The notes under the pieces are model-generated. The model searched no databases, had not been told where the DNA came from, and saw only the letters and a program-made list of their open reading frames with translations. A stretch of 48,048 nt of DNA, taken from NCBI GenBank assembly GCA_017446045.1, contig JAFSRP010000002.1:1-48048 (forward strand), written 5' to 3'. Below, piece after piece: positions 16,608 to 24,873 of the stretch. Positions within the stretch are counted from its first letter, which is position 1, and each line of letters opens with the position of its first letter. A program made the translations under genes and the position numbers. This DNA is from Lachnospiraceae bacterium. GTDB taxonomy: Bacteria > Bacillota > Clostridia > Lachnospirales > Lachnospiraceae.

Positions 16608-18020
16608 ATGAAGATATTTGACACACTGCAGAGAAGAAAAGTTGAATTCGTACCCATCGAGGAAGGCAAGCTGACCATGTATGTCTGCGGCCCGACCGTA
16701 TACAATCTGATCCACATCGGCAATGCGCGTCCGATGATCGTTTTTGATACGTTCCGCCGTTACATGGAGTACAAAGGCTATGACGTGAACTATGTATCCA
16801 ACTTCACGGATGTCGATGATAAGATCATCAAGGCTGCCAATGAAGAAGGCGTCAGCTCCGAAGTGATCTCCGAGCGTTATATCGCTGAGTGCAAAAAGGA
16901 TATGAGCGACCTCAACGTCAAGCCCGCGACGACACATCCCCAGGCAACGAAGGAGATCGACGGCATGATCCGTATGATCCAGACACTGATCGACAAGGGA
17001 CATGCCTATGTCGCTGAGGATGGCACGGTCTACTTTGCGGTGGAGACCGACCCGGGCTACGGCAAGCTGAGCCACAAGGATATGAATGCCATGATGTCCG
17101 GACTTCGTGACCTGCAGGTCAGCGGTGAGGAGCAGAAGCGCAATGCCAATGATTTTGTGCTTTGGAAGCCCAAGAAGGAAGGCGAGCCGTACTGGAAGTC
17201 ACCGTGGTGTGACGGACGTCCCGGCTGGCATATCGAGTGTTCTGTCATGAGCCAGAAATACCTGGGTGATACCATTGACATCCATGCCGGCGGTGAGGAT
17301 CTGATCTTCCCGCATCACGAGAATGAGATCGCCCAGTCGGAGTGCGCGACCGGCAAGGACTTCTGCCATTATTGGATGCATAACGGTTTCCTGAAGATCG
17401 ACGGGGAAAAGATGTCGAAGTCCCTTGGCAACTTCTTCACTGTACGTGATATCACCGCGCAGTATGACCCGATGGTAGTGCGTCTGTTCATGTTGAGCGC
17501 GCAGTATCGTACTCCCCTTAATTTCTCCCGTGAGCTGATGGAACAGAACAAGGCTTCCTATGAGCGCATCCTGAACTGCACCGACAAGCTGAAGGATCTC
17601 CTGAAAACGGCATCCGGTGACGAACTGAGTGCGGAGGAGCAGGAACAGAAGGCAAAGGTCGAAGAGTTTATCCGTGAGTTTGAAACAGCCATGGAAGATG
17701 ATAACAACACAGCCAATGCCGAAACAGCAGTATTCGAGATCGTGCGTCTCGCCAATTCCACTGCGGGTGAAGGGTCATCCAAGGCCTATCTGGAGTATGT
17801 TCTCGGCGTCATCCGTACGCTCTGCGACGGCGTGCTCGGCGTGATCACCGACAGAAAGGCGGAAGGACTGGACGCGGAGATCGAGGATCTTATTAATCAG
17901 CGTCAGGCAGCCCGCAAGGCAAGAGATTTCAAGACGGCAGACGCGATCCGCGATCAGCTGAATGCCATGGGCATCATCCTGGAGGACACCAAGGACGGCG
18001 TGAAGTGGAAGAGGGCCTGA
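16608..18020 (+). CDS. cysS: Cysteine--tRNA ligase
   Basis: A 470-residue class I aminoacyl-tRNA synthetase that charges tRNA-Cys. The HIGH-type motif is HIGN (36-39) within YVCGPTVYNLIHIGNARP; KMSKS is at 268-272 (DGEKMSKSLGN). Zinc ligands are seen in C27, GWHIECS and FPHHENEIAQSEC. The C-terminal anticodon-recognition region ends in RKARDFKTADAIRDQL...GVKWKR. The length is normal. AGGAAGGAAAG precedes the ATG. Only 42 bases separate it from ispF, too little for a T-box leader, so control by tRNA-Cys at this point is unlikely. Its stop overlaps the start of mrnC (TGATG), a common arrangement in Firmicutes. Confidence 0.98.
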   Translation: MKIFDTLQRRKVEFVPIEEGKLTMYVCGPTVYNLIHIGNARPMIVFDTFRRYMEYKGYDVNYVSNFTDVDDKIIKAANEEGVSSEVISERYIAECKKDMSDLNVKPATTHPQATKEIDGMIRMIQTLIDKGHAYVAEDGTVYFAVETDPGYGKLSHKDMNAMMSGLRDLQVSGEEQKRNANDFVLWKPKKEGEPYWKSPWCDGRPGWHIECSVMSQKYLGDTIDIHAGGEDLIFPHHENEIAQSECATGKDFCHYWMHNGFLKIDGEKMSKSLGNFFTVRDITAQYDPMVVRLFMLSAQYRTPLNFSRELMEQNKASYERILNCTDKLKDLLKTASGDELSAEEQEQKAKVEEFIREFETAMEDDNNTANAETAVFEIVRLANSTAGEGSSKAYLEYVLGVIRTLCDGVLGVITDRKAEGLDAEIEDLINQRQAARKARDFKTADAIRDQLNAMGIILEDTKDGVKWKRA

Positions 18021-18547
18021 TGACAGGAAACATAAGCATGACCTCCCATACGGAAGAAAGCGACAGATCGATAAAAGAGCCGGCATTGTCCGGCTCTTTG
18101 GAGATGTTAAGAATCCTTTCCTCAAAGGGGAACTCCGGGAAAGGCATCGATTCCGACGCTGCGGACCCGGCTGATCCGTTTCTTCTCAACGGGGCATCGC
18201 TGGCTTATATCGGGGATGCTGTCTACGAGCTCATGGTGCGGAGCTATATGCTGGATCACGGTTCACATATGGCTGACAAGCTTCACCGCAGGACTGTCGA
18301 GCTGGTCAATGCGGGGGCGCAGTCTGATATGGTGCGCGCGCTGCTGCCCGAGCTCACGGAGACGGAAACAGCCATCTTCAAGCGAGGCCGGAATGCCAGC
18401 ACCATGACAGCCGCTAAGCATCAGAGCGTGACCGATTATCGCCGTGCCACAGGACTGGAAGCCCTTTTCGGCTACCTTTACCTAAACGGAGAGTATGAGA
18501 GGCTTCTTGAGCTGTTCCTCCATGGCGCCGGGATGCTCCGGATCTGA
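18020..18547 (+). CDS. mrnC: Mini-ribonuclease III
   Basis: A 175-residue RNase III-like protein without a dsRNA-binding domain, which matures 23S rRNA ends in Bacillus. The RNase III domain contains LAYIGDAVYELMVR with catalytic D66, and AAKHQSVTDYR...LEALFGYLYLNG, the usual C-terminal signature. Compared with typical family members of about 130-145 residues, it has roughly 40 extra N-terminal residues of low similarity. These are encoded by a stretch with a perfect 10-bp hairpin (18074-18099). The ATG at 18020 overlaps the cysS stop and has GAGGG upstream, so it is the preferred start; ATG 18104 would give a family-sized protein but has no spaced ribosome binding site. Identification firm, N-terminus uncertain. 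Confidence 0.92.
   Translation: MTGNISMTSHTEESDRSIKEPALSGSLEMLRILSSKGNSGKGIDSDAADPADPFLLNGASLAYIGDAVYELMVRSYMLDHGSHMADKLHRRTVELVNAGAQSDMVRALLPELTETETAIFKRGRNASTMTAAKHQSVTDYRRATGLEALFGYLYLNGEYERLLELFLHGAGMLRI
18074..18099 (+). other. Perfect hairpin inside the 5' part of mrnC
   Basis: AAAGAGCCGG (18074-18083) and CCGGCTCTTT (18090-18099) form a 10-bp stem with a 6-base loop, about 55 bases into mrnC and just before the alternative ATG 18104. The shape is terminator-like but only three Us follow, so termination would be weak. Confidence 0.55.
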
Positions 18548-18567
18548 CCGTATCTAAGGGAAATAAT

Positions 18568-18623
18568 AAACTGCATTCTGTACGTCCGGTTTTGTCCCGT
18601 GAATGTACAGAATGCAGTTTTTA
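18568..18623. terminator. Bidirectional terminator between mrnC and the antiporter
   Basis: A perfect 16-bp stem (AAACTGCATTCTGTAC at 18568-18583 and its complement at 18605-18620) with a 21-base loop. T runs flank it on both strands, as expected between convergent genes. Confidence 0.85.
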
Positions 18624-18647
18624 ATATGCTTACAGCAGGATCGTGTG

Positions 18648-20015
18648 TTACCGGCTCTCGGGGCCGCGTTTTGCAACGACAGCGGAATGTGCCTTCAGGC
18701 GGGCAACAGTGTTGCGCCAATGCAGGACATCCTTGGGCGTATTGAACCGATCGTGGCTCTTTTTATCGGCAGATGCTTCCACGATATCGCCGGATCTGGT
18801 GAGTGCCCAGCGGGTCATCATGGGACCGAGCAGCTCATAGACAAAGACACCGAACAGGACGATGTTACGGATCAGCGGACCGTCTCCGGGCATGGCTACG
18901 GCAGTGGCGCTCATACCCAGAGCTACACCTGCCTGCGGAAAGAGGGTGATACCCAGATATTTCTTAACGACCGGGTCACACTTCATAAGGATCGAACCGA
19001 TCCCGGCGCCGGAGAACTTACCGACACAGCGGAAGACGATATAGATGAGGCCTATGCAGACAACTGCACCGCTTTTAAAGACGCCGAGTTCAAGCTCCGC
19101 CCCGCTCAGGATGAAGAACAGCGCAAAAAGGGGCGCCGTCCATCCGTTGGATCGTTCCATGATGTCGCCGGAGCGCGGGCACAGGTTGCAGAAAATGGTA
19201 CCCACCATCATGCACACGAGGAGCGAGGAAAAGGACAGTGTTACAGGGCCGAGCGGGATCCGGAGACTGGACAGCGCAACGGAAAGCAGCACGAAAATGA
19301 TCGTCAGGTTCAGACGGTTGGTGTTGGAATAGAAAAGGGTCTCGACCTTAGCAAACAGGGCGCCCAGTAAGGCGCCGAACACCAGGGAAGCTGCGATCTG
19401 CAGCAAGGGCTCAACGATGATGGAGATGAGATCAACATCGCCGCTTTTAAGCGCCTGGGCGATCCCGAAAGAAACCGCGAAAATGATCAGGCCGATGGCG
19501 TCGTCAAGTGCGACGATCGGGAGCAGGAGCTCGGTGACTTTTCCGTGTGCCTTGTACTGTCGGACGACCATCAGCGTGGCAGCAGGTGCCGTGGCGGCAG
19601 CGATCGCGCCAAGCGTGATGGCAGCGGGCAGTGTGATGACATCGTCACCGAATATGAAGTGAAGCGATATCAGCACGATATCTACTACGATAGTGGCACA
19701 GGTCGCCTCAAAAATACCGATGACCACAGCCTGACGGCCTGTCGCGCGGAGCTGGGAGAGGCGGAATTCGTTACCGATGGAAAAAGCAATAAAGCCGAGG
19801 GCGGCAGAAGTAATGACGCCCATTGCATTGACCTCTTCCATACTATGGAAACCGATGCCGCTGAGACCCAGACGGCCGATGCCGTAAGGGCCGATGGCAA
19901 GTCCTGCCAAAAGGAAGGCTGTGACGTCCGGAAAATTCAGATGCAGCACCTTCAGCAGACGGGTCATCATCAGTCCCGCGAACAGTGCGATGGAAACATT
20001 GATCAGATATACCAT
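18648..20015 (-). CDS. Cation/proton antiporter (sodium/hydrogen exchanger family)
   Basis: A 455-residue integral membrane protein with about 12-13 transmembrane segments, of the CPA-type sodium/hydrogen exchanger family. Family features: LAGLAIGPYGIG near segment 2, the Ala/Thr-rich stretch GAIAAATAPAATLMVV in the unwound helix region, and the ion-binding acidic pair in VALDDAIGLI. It probably exchanges Na+ or K+ for H+ for pH and ion homeostasis. There is a short cytoplasmic tail of about 60 residues and no TrkA-N domain. GAAGG precedes the ATG, and a TTGTTT-16-TATAAT promoter is visible upstream. It is monocistronic, with a bidirectional terminator at its 3' end. Confidence 0.9.
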   Translation of the reverse strand: MVYLINVSIALFAGLMMTRLLKVLHLNFPDVTAFLLAGLAIGPYGIGRLGLSGIGFHSMEEVNAMGVITSAALGFIAFSIGNEFRLSQLRATGRQAVVIGIFEATCATIVVDIVLISLHFIFGDDVITLPAAITLGAIAAATAPAATLMVVRQYKAHGKVTELLLPIVALDDAIGLIIFAVSFGIAQALKSGDVDLISIIVEPLLQIAASLVFGALLGALFAKVETLFYSNTNRLNLTIIFVLLSVALSSLRIPLGPVTLSFSSLLVCMMVGTIFCNLCPRSGDIMERSNGWTAPLFALFFILSGAELELGVFKSGAVVCIGLIYIVFRCVGKFSGAGIGSILMKCDPVVKKYLGITLFPQAGVALGMSATAVAMPGDGPLIRNIVLFGVFVYELLGPMMTRWALTRSGDIVEASADKKSHDRFNTPKDVLHWRNTVARLKAHSAVVAKRGPESR

Positions 20016-20107
20016 GAGGATACCTTCGACTTTCTGTCATTCAAATACGGGCATACCGTCGCGCGGAGCATGACTGCAGCGGATACCTGTCCCATTCCGA
20101 CAAGATG

Positions 20108-20135
20108 ATTATAGTTATGAAAGCAGAGAAAACAA
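20108..20135 (-). promoter_or_regulatory. Antiporter promoter
   Basis: Read on the minus strand: TTGTTT (20135-20130), 16-base spacer and a perfect TATAAT (20113-20108), about 90 bases upstream of the antiporter ATG. Confidence 0.55.
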
Positions 20136-20314
20136 GCCATGTTTGTAAAAAAACGCATGCAGTCCGTGAGGTGATCTCAATGTTTCCGGGCCTTCTTTTG
20201 CCGGGAAAGCAGCCGAAGCCCTCCGGTTCATGGAGAAACAATCAAATGTGCATATCATTGCCGTCAACAACAATATATAGGTTGTAACCCATACAACTTT
20301 ACAGATGTATTTTC

Positions 20315-20343
20315 TTGACAAGGCGCAGTGCTTTTTATATAAT
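20315..20343 (+). promoter_or_regulatory. Perfect-consensus sigma-A promoter of the TAXI-TRAP genes
   Basis: TTGACA (20315-20320), a 17-base spacer and TATAAT (20338-20343): both hexamers and the spacing match the sigma-A consensus exactly. The predicted start leaves a leader of about 30 bases with AGGAGG at 20364-20369. Strong, possibly constitutive expression is expected. Confidence 0.9.
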
Positions 20344-20378
20344 TGACCACAAAGTTTTTAGTTAGGAGGATTCTCATT

Positions 20379-21395
20379 ATGAAAAAGATACTTTCTGCAG
20401 TGATCGCTGCTGCGATGGTCCTTTCCCTTGCAGCCTGCGGTTCTTCCGGATCGACTACCGCGACTACCGCCGCTGCGGCTGCTCCCGCGGCTGAGGCACC
20501 TGCATCTCTCGGCAAGATGACGATGGGTACCGGCGGCACGGCAGGCACCTACTATGCATTCGGCGGCGTCCTTGGCCAGTATATGAAGAACAAGGGCGGC
20601 GTGGATGTCACGGTCGTTTCCACGGACGGTTCCAAGGCCAATATCCAGGGCATCGATGCCGGCGACTATCAGCTGGGTACCGTGCAGTCCGACGTTATGG
20701 CATACGCATGGGAGGGCAGCAAGTCCTTCGCGGATGACGGCGCCATCGACACCTTCCGTGTCATCGGCGGCCTCTATGCTGAGACTGTACAGCTCGTGAC
20801 CATGGATCCGAACATCAAGTCCGTAGCAGACCTTGCGGGCAAGGCTGTTTCCATCGGTGCTCCGGGTTCCGGCGTTTACTTCAATGCGATCGACGTTCTG
20901 ACGGCAGCCGGCCTCAGTGAAGATACCATCAAGCCGCAGTACCTCAGCTTTGCGGATTCCGCCGAAGGTCTGAAGGATGGTAAGATCGACGCGGCGTTCA
21001 TCGTAGCGGGCGCCCCGACACCGGCGATCACCGAGCTGACCACGACCAATGATGCTTATCTGGTACCGATCGACGGCGAGATCGGCGAGAAGGTCCTGGC
21101 GAGCTGCCCGTATTACACTGCACTGGCGATCCCGGCAGGTACCTATAAGGGCCAGGAAGAGGATGTGACCACCGTCACCGTCAAGGCGACCATGATCATC
21201 TCCGCTGACGCTACCGAGGATCAGGCATATGCCGTGACCGCAGCGATCTTTGACAACATCGACGACATTACCGCAGAGCATGCAAAGGGTGCCGAGCTCT
21301 CCATCGAGAACGCGACTTCCGGTATGACCGCTCCGTTCCATGCAGGTGCTGCGAAGTACTTCAAGGAGAAGGGCGTAGACGTCGAGACCAAATAA
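20379..21395 (+). CDS. TAXI-family TRAP transporter solute-binding lipoprotein
   Basis: A 338-residue extracytoplasmic solute receptor of the TAXI subtype of TRAP transporters. The signal peptide ends in the lipobox LAAC (Cys20), followed by a short Ala/Thr linker, so it is tethered to the outer face of the membrane. The TAXI domain begins MTMGTGGTAGTYYAFGGVLGQY and includes YQLGTVQSDVMAYAW and VSIGAPGSGVYFNA, the ligand-binding signature. Known or proposed ligands of TAXI proteins include glutamate and other dicarboxylates; the ligand here is unknown. AGGAGG lies 9 bases before the ATG; the GTG/TTG-type upstream extension is not needed. A hairpin separates it from the permease gene, probably to give excess binding protein. 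Confidence 0.95.
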   Translation: MKKILSAVIAAAMVLSLAACGSSGSTTATTAAAAAPAAEAPASLGKMTMGTGGTAGTYYAFGGVLGQYMKNKGGVDVTVVSTDGSKANIQGIDAGDYQLGTVQSDVMAYAWEGSKSFADDGAIDTFRVIGGLYAETVQLVTMDPNIKSVADLAGKAVSIGAPGSGVYFNAIDVLTAAGLSEDTIKPQYLSFADSAEGLKDGKIDAAFIVAGAPTPAITELTTTNDAYLVPIDGEIGEKVLASCPYYTALAIPAGTYKGQEEDVTTVTVKATMIISADATEDQAYAVTAAIFDNIDDITAEHAKGAELSIENATSGMTAPFHAGAAKYFKEKGVDVETK

Positions 21396-21409
21396 TCGGT
21401 TTTTCAGAG

Positions 21410-21445
21410 GAGCGTCCGGGGTCATTTCCCAGGCGCTCTTTTCTT
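21410..21445 (+). terminator. Hairpin between TAXI receptor and permease (partial terminator)
   Basis: GAGCGTCCGGG (21410-21420) pairs with CCCAGGCGCTC (21428-21438) with one G-U pair and one mismatch, followed by TTTTCTT. It sits within an evident two-gene operon, so it likely terminates only part of the transcripts and lowers permease expression. Confidence 0.7.
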
Positions 21446-21470
21446 AAATGACCCGAAAAGGGGAAATCGC

Positions 21471-23471
21471 ATGAGTATTCCGAATAAAGATTTGAACGAT
21501 CCGAAGCTCAACACGGCAGCGGCAGTGGAAACTGCCGCTGCTTCGGCAAATGAAGATATGCAGGCGCGCGTGGATGACGTCATGAAGAAATTTGACAGAG
21601 AGTCCAACGTGCGTCTCTGGGAAGGTGTGCCCAAAATGGTCGTGAACGGCCTCCTGGTAGCGTTTTCCCTGTTCTGTATCTATGTGACGCTGTGGGGTAC
21701 ATTCCTCGAGGAGGTACGCCTTACCTCATTCATGGCATGCATCGTGTTTTTGGGCTATCTGATCTTCCCGGCGAAGAAGGGTGTGCAGAAGATCAACTAC
21801 ATTCCCTGGTATGATCTGATCCTGATGGTGCTCGGTACCGGTGCCTTTCTGTATTTTATGTGCAACGCTGTAACGATCATACAGCAGGGCAGCAAATTCT
21901 CTGATATGCAGATCGCGATCGGTGTGGTGGGTATTATTTCCCTGGCAGAGGTCTGCCGACGCTCTGTCGGTCTGCCGATCCTGATCGTGGCTACCGCATT
22001 TATCATTTATGCGCTGACGACCGGTCTGTCCAATCCTACGTTTGTCAAACGGCTGAACTATGCCGTTCGTCTGCTCTTTTATTCAAAGGAAGGCATCCTG
22101 TCGACACCCGTCAATACCTGTTCAAAGTTTATAGTAATATTCATCATTTTCGGTGCTTTTCTTGAGCGGACGGGCATTTCGGATTTCTTTATTGATTTTG
22201 CAAATGCTCTCGTCGGAAGCTTTGCGGGCGGGCCCGCAAAGGTAGCGGTCGTGTCCTCCGCGCTGCTTGGTATGGTATCGGGCTCCTCGGTGGCCAATAC
22301 GGTCGGCTCCGGCTCTGTAACGATCCCGCTGATGAAAAAGACAGGTTACCGGGGCGAGTTTGCGGGTGCCGTGGAAGCAGCCGCATCCACCGGAGGACAG
22401 ATCATGCCGCCGATCATGGGAGCCGCTGCGTTTCTGATGGCGGATATCGTAGGTACGCCCTACAGCAATATTATCGTACGCGCGATCATTCCTGCTGTCC
22501 TGTACTTTACCGGCATCTTCATCGCGGTCCATCTGGAGGCAAAAAAGAATGACCTGAAGGGCATTCCGAGGGACCAGCTCCCCAAGATGCATATCCTGAT
22601 CCGTAATATTTACCTGCTGCTCCCCATCGTGGTCCTTGTCTGGCTGGTCAGCACGAATCTTCGTACGATCCAGTCATCAGCTGCTATTGCCATCGTCCTC
22701 GCGATCGCGGTCAGCATGTTCAATAAGCAGCACCGCATGACACCGAAACTGATCCTGGAAGCATTAGCGGCAGGTGCAAGAGGCTCCATCAGTGTGGCGG
22801 CCGCCTGCGGAATTGCGGGTATCATTGCGGGTGTCATCACTATGACAGGTCTGGCCAATGTCCTGATCAACGGTATCGTTGCCCTGGCAGGAAGCCGCGT
22901 GCTTATCGCGCTCGTGCTGACCATGCTGTGCTGTATCGTCCTTGGAATGGGTGTTCCGACGACAGCAAATTACTGCATCATGGCAGCGACATGCGCTCCG
23001 ATCCTTGTGCGAATGGGTGTACCGACCATCGCGGCGCATTTCTTCGTATTTTACTTCGGAATCGTTGCGGACATCACACCGCCCGTAGCCCTGGCAGCGT
23101 ATGCAGGCGCAGCAATTGCGCAGGCAAACCCGATGCGGACGGCATTGAATGCTACAAAACTTGCGATCGCGGCATTCATCGTTCCCTACATCCTGGCACT
23201 CAATCCGGTAATGGTCCTGGTGGATGTGAGCGGTCCCCTGCAGATCGCGGGCATCGTTCTGACTTCCCTGATCGGTATTTTCGGCGTATCTTCCGGTCTT
23301 GCGGGATACCTGCTTGACTTTATGAACTGGCCGCAGCGCATCCTCGCGATCGTCGGCGGCCTGATGCTGATCGACCCGTCCGGCACGACGGACATCATTG
23401 GCATCATAATGGTAGCATTGGTATTTATGTGGCAGCTGGCAATCCGTAAAAAAGCGGCGGCGAAAGCCTGA
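21471..23471 (+). CDS. TRAP transporter permease, fused DctQ-DctM (TAXI type)
   Basis: A 666-residue membrane protein that fuses the small (DctQ-like, about residues 55-190) and large (DctM-like, from about 195) TRAP permease subunits, as is usual for TAXI systems. It would import the receptor-bound solute with an ion gradient, typically Na+. The large part has the repeated TRAP motifs GSSVANTVGSGSVTIPLMKK, GAVEAAASTGGQIMPPIMGAAAF and GMGVPTTANY, with some 15 or more membrane segments in total. The first 50 residues are cytoplasmic and acidic. AGGGGAA precedes the ATG. It lies 75 bases after the receptor gene, separated by a hairpin, and is followed by a terminator-like hairpin. Confidence 0.95.
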   Translation: MSIPNKDLNDPKLNTAAAVETAAASANEDMQARVDDVMKKFDRESNVRLWEGVPKMVVNGLLVAFSLFCIYVTLWGTFLEEVRLTSFMACIVFLGYLIFPAKKGVQKINYIPWYDLILMVLGTGAFLYFMCNAVTIIQQGSKFSDMQIAIGVVGIISLAEVCRRSVGLPILIVATAFIIYALTTGLSNPTFVKRLNYAVRLLFYSKEGILSTPVNTCSKFIVIFIIFGAFLERTGISDFFIDFANALVGSFAGGPAKVAVVSSALLGMVSGSSVANTVGSGSVTIPLMKKTGYRGEFAGAVEAAASTGGQIMPPIMGAAAFLMADIVGTPYSNIIVRAIIPAVLYFTGIFIAVHLEAKKNDLKGIPRDQLPKMHILIRNIYLLLPIVVLVWLVSTNLRTIQSSAAIAIVLAIAVSMFNKQHRMTPKLILEALAAGARGSISVAAACGIAGIIAGVITMTGLANVLINGIVALAGSRVLIALVLTMLCCIVLGMGVPTTANYCIMAATCAPILVRMGVPTIAAHFFVFYFGIVADITPPVALAAYAGAAIAQANPMRTALNATKLAIAAFIVPYILALNPVMVLVDVSGPLQIAGIVLTSLIGIFGVSSGLAGYLLDFMNWPQRILAIVGGLMLIDPSGTTDIIGIIMVALVFMWQLAIRKKAAAKA

Positions 23472-23588
23472 CGTTTCTGTCGGCATTCTGTCGGCTGACG
23501 TGGCGCAAAGCACGGATCATCGTACTTCAATATGATCTCTCTGAAGTCCGGGGCGGGTCCATATAGTTTTGAGATCCAAATAATGAAA

Positions 23589-23647
23589 GCCTGCGTTTGG
23601 CATCCATGATCGATATGATATGGCGGATGTCAAAACGCAGGCATTTT
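23589..23647. terminator. Terminator between TRAP permease and EamA genes
   Basis: GCCTGCGTTT (23589-23598) pairs with AAACGCAGGC (23633-23642), extended inward by imperfect pairing of GGCATCC with GGATGTC; ATTTTA follows on the plus side. It lies between convergent genes. Confidence 0.65.
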
Positions 23648-23733
23648 ATGTTCAACGATAATGTTTGTTTTGTACTTTTCCTCTGCGGAAAATGCTGTAA
23701 TGAAAGCAAAATACCGATTCCGGTCAGACCGGT

Positions 23734-24618
23734 TCAGGACTGGGAGGAGAAAAAGTCACTAAGCGCTGCAGAACCGATGATCAGGACCGCACCGACCAGT
23801 CCCTGCCAGCCCATGTCCTCATGCAGAAGGAACTGAGAGAAGATCAGGGCCAGCACCGGGTCCAGATAACTGTAGAAAGCTACAGTCTGCGCCGGAAGAC
23901 GATCCAGACAGGTATAGTAGATACCGTAAGTAACGCCGGTATTGAACAGACCGAGGAGAAGTACCCATCCCCATGCGGGCAAGGTCATGCGTGAAAGGGA
24001 CGCGAGGTCGCCGTGGAAACAGGCGAGGGGGATCAGCACGACACCCACCGCGATCAGTTCTACCAGTGTACGGTCCATGATCGGGACATCGTCGATCGTC
24101 TTGTTCCAGATCACACAGATGGCATAAAAGAGGCCGGCAAGCAGGCCGAAGAAAACTCCCTTGAGCTCTGCGATACCGCTGAAACCGGCCTGCAGGACTC
24201 CGGAAACAAAAATCATCCCGATAAAGGAAAAAATAACGCACAGGATCTTGGGAACCGTGATGCGTTCGTGGAAGACAAAAGGAGAAGCCAGGATCAGGAA
24301 GACAGGCTCCATGTAATAACAGACAGTAGCGGTTGCCACGGAGGTGTGATTGAAGGATTCGAAAAGAAAGACCCAGTTAAAGCCCATAATGATCCCGACG
24401 AGCACGATGAGCCAGAAACGGGAGCGGATCCTGTCGACGGAAAGTTTCCGTCCGCTGATCCGGATCACCGCATAGAGTGAAGCGGCTCCGAGAAAGGCCC
24501 GGATACCGGCAAGCAGGAGAGAATCCATGGGGATATTTCTCCTCACAAGGCCGACAGTGCCGAAGATGGCCATGGTGATGGCGAGCTGTATACGTAATGA
24601 AGCAGGTGAATCTTTCAT
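23734..24618 (-). CDS. EamA-family DMT transporter
   Basis: A 294-residue ten-segment membrane transporter of the drug/metabolite superfamily, with two EamA repeats. Features: LAITMAIFGTVGLVRR in segment 1, FNWVFLFESFNHTSVATATVCYYMEPVFLILASPFVFHERIT (the family's helix 3-4 region) and, in the second half, FYSYLDPVLALIFSQFLLHEDMGWQGLVGAVLIIG. It presumably exports a small metabolite; the substrate is unknown. A TATATAAG -10-like element and an AGAGG site lie just before the ATG, giving a short leader. Monocistronic; it converges on the TRAP genes and is only distantly similar to the other two EamA proteins in this window. Confidence 0.9.
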   Translation of the reverse strand: MKDSPASLRIQLAITMAIFGTVGLVRRNIPMDSLLLAGIRAFLGAASLYAVIRISGRKLSVDRIRSRFWLIVLVGIIMGFNWVFLFESFNHTSVATATVCYYMEPVFLILASPFVFHERITVPKILCVIFSFIGMIFVSGVLQAGFSGIAELKGVFFGLLAGLFYAICVIWNKTIDDVPIMDRTLVELIAVGVVLIPLACFHGDLASLSRMTLPAWGWVLLLGLFNTGVTYGIYYTCLDRLPAQTVAFYSYLDPVLALIFSQFLLHEDMGWQGLVGAVLIIGSAALSDFFSSQS

Positions 24619-24873
24619 GGATCGAAGCCTCTTATATACCGGAATATGACGGTCCGGGTCCGATATGCCGCAGTGTACGGATGTCTTCCTGACAGGTATC
24701 GTATGGCTGCGGCAGTTTTATTATGATAACATAATGAAAGAGAATTGTCACCCGAAAGCAGGATTGATTTTAGCATTGTTTCAAGGTACTATAAAGAAAA
24801 CAGATCCGGCACAGAGGCGTTTCCGGAGGCGTATTCCGGACAGCACGTTTCGGAAAAAACAGGAGGACAGAGT

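Larger units (their letters stand above)
20016..20378. other. Divergent intergenic region between antiporter and TAXI genes
   Basis: 363 bases without a gene. It holds the antiporter promoter (20108-20135, minus strand) and the TAXI promoter (20315-20343, plus strand). The middle (20140-20300) shows only short imperfect inverted repeats (near 20180-20206 and 20279-20298), none convincing. Confidence 0.5.

Noticed and set aside
20279-20298. Operator-like inverted repeat GTTGT...ACAAC upstream of the TAXI promoter
   Set aside because: Only 5-6 bp with a mismatch in an AT-rich stretch; expected by chance.
20358-21425. A 355-residue minus-strand open frame over the TAXI receptor gene
   Set aside because: Complete overlap with a clear lipoprotein receptor gene that has a perfect promoter; the antisense frame shows no motif.
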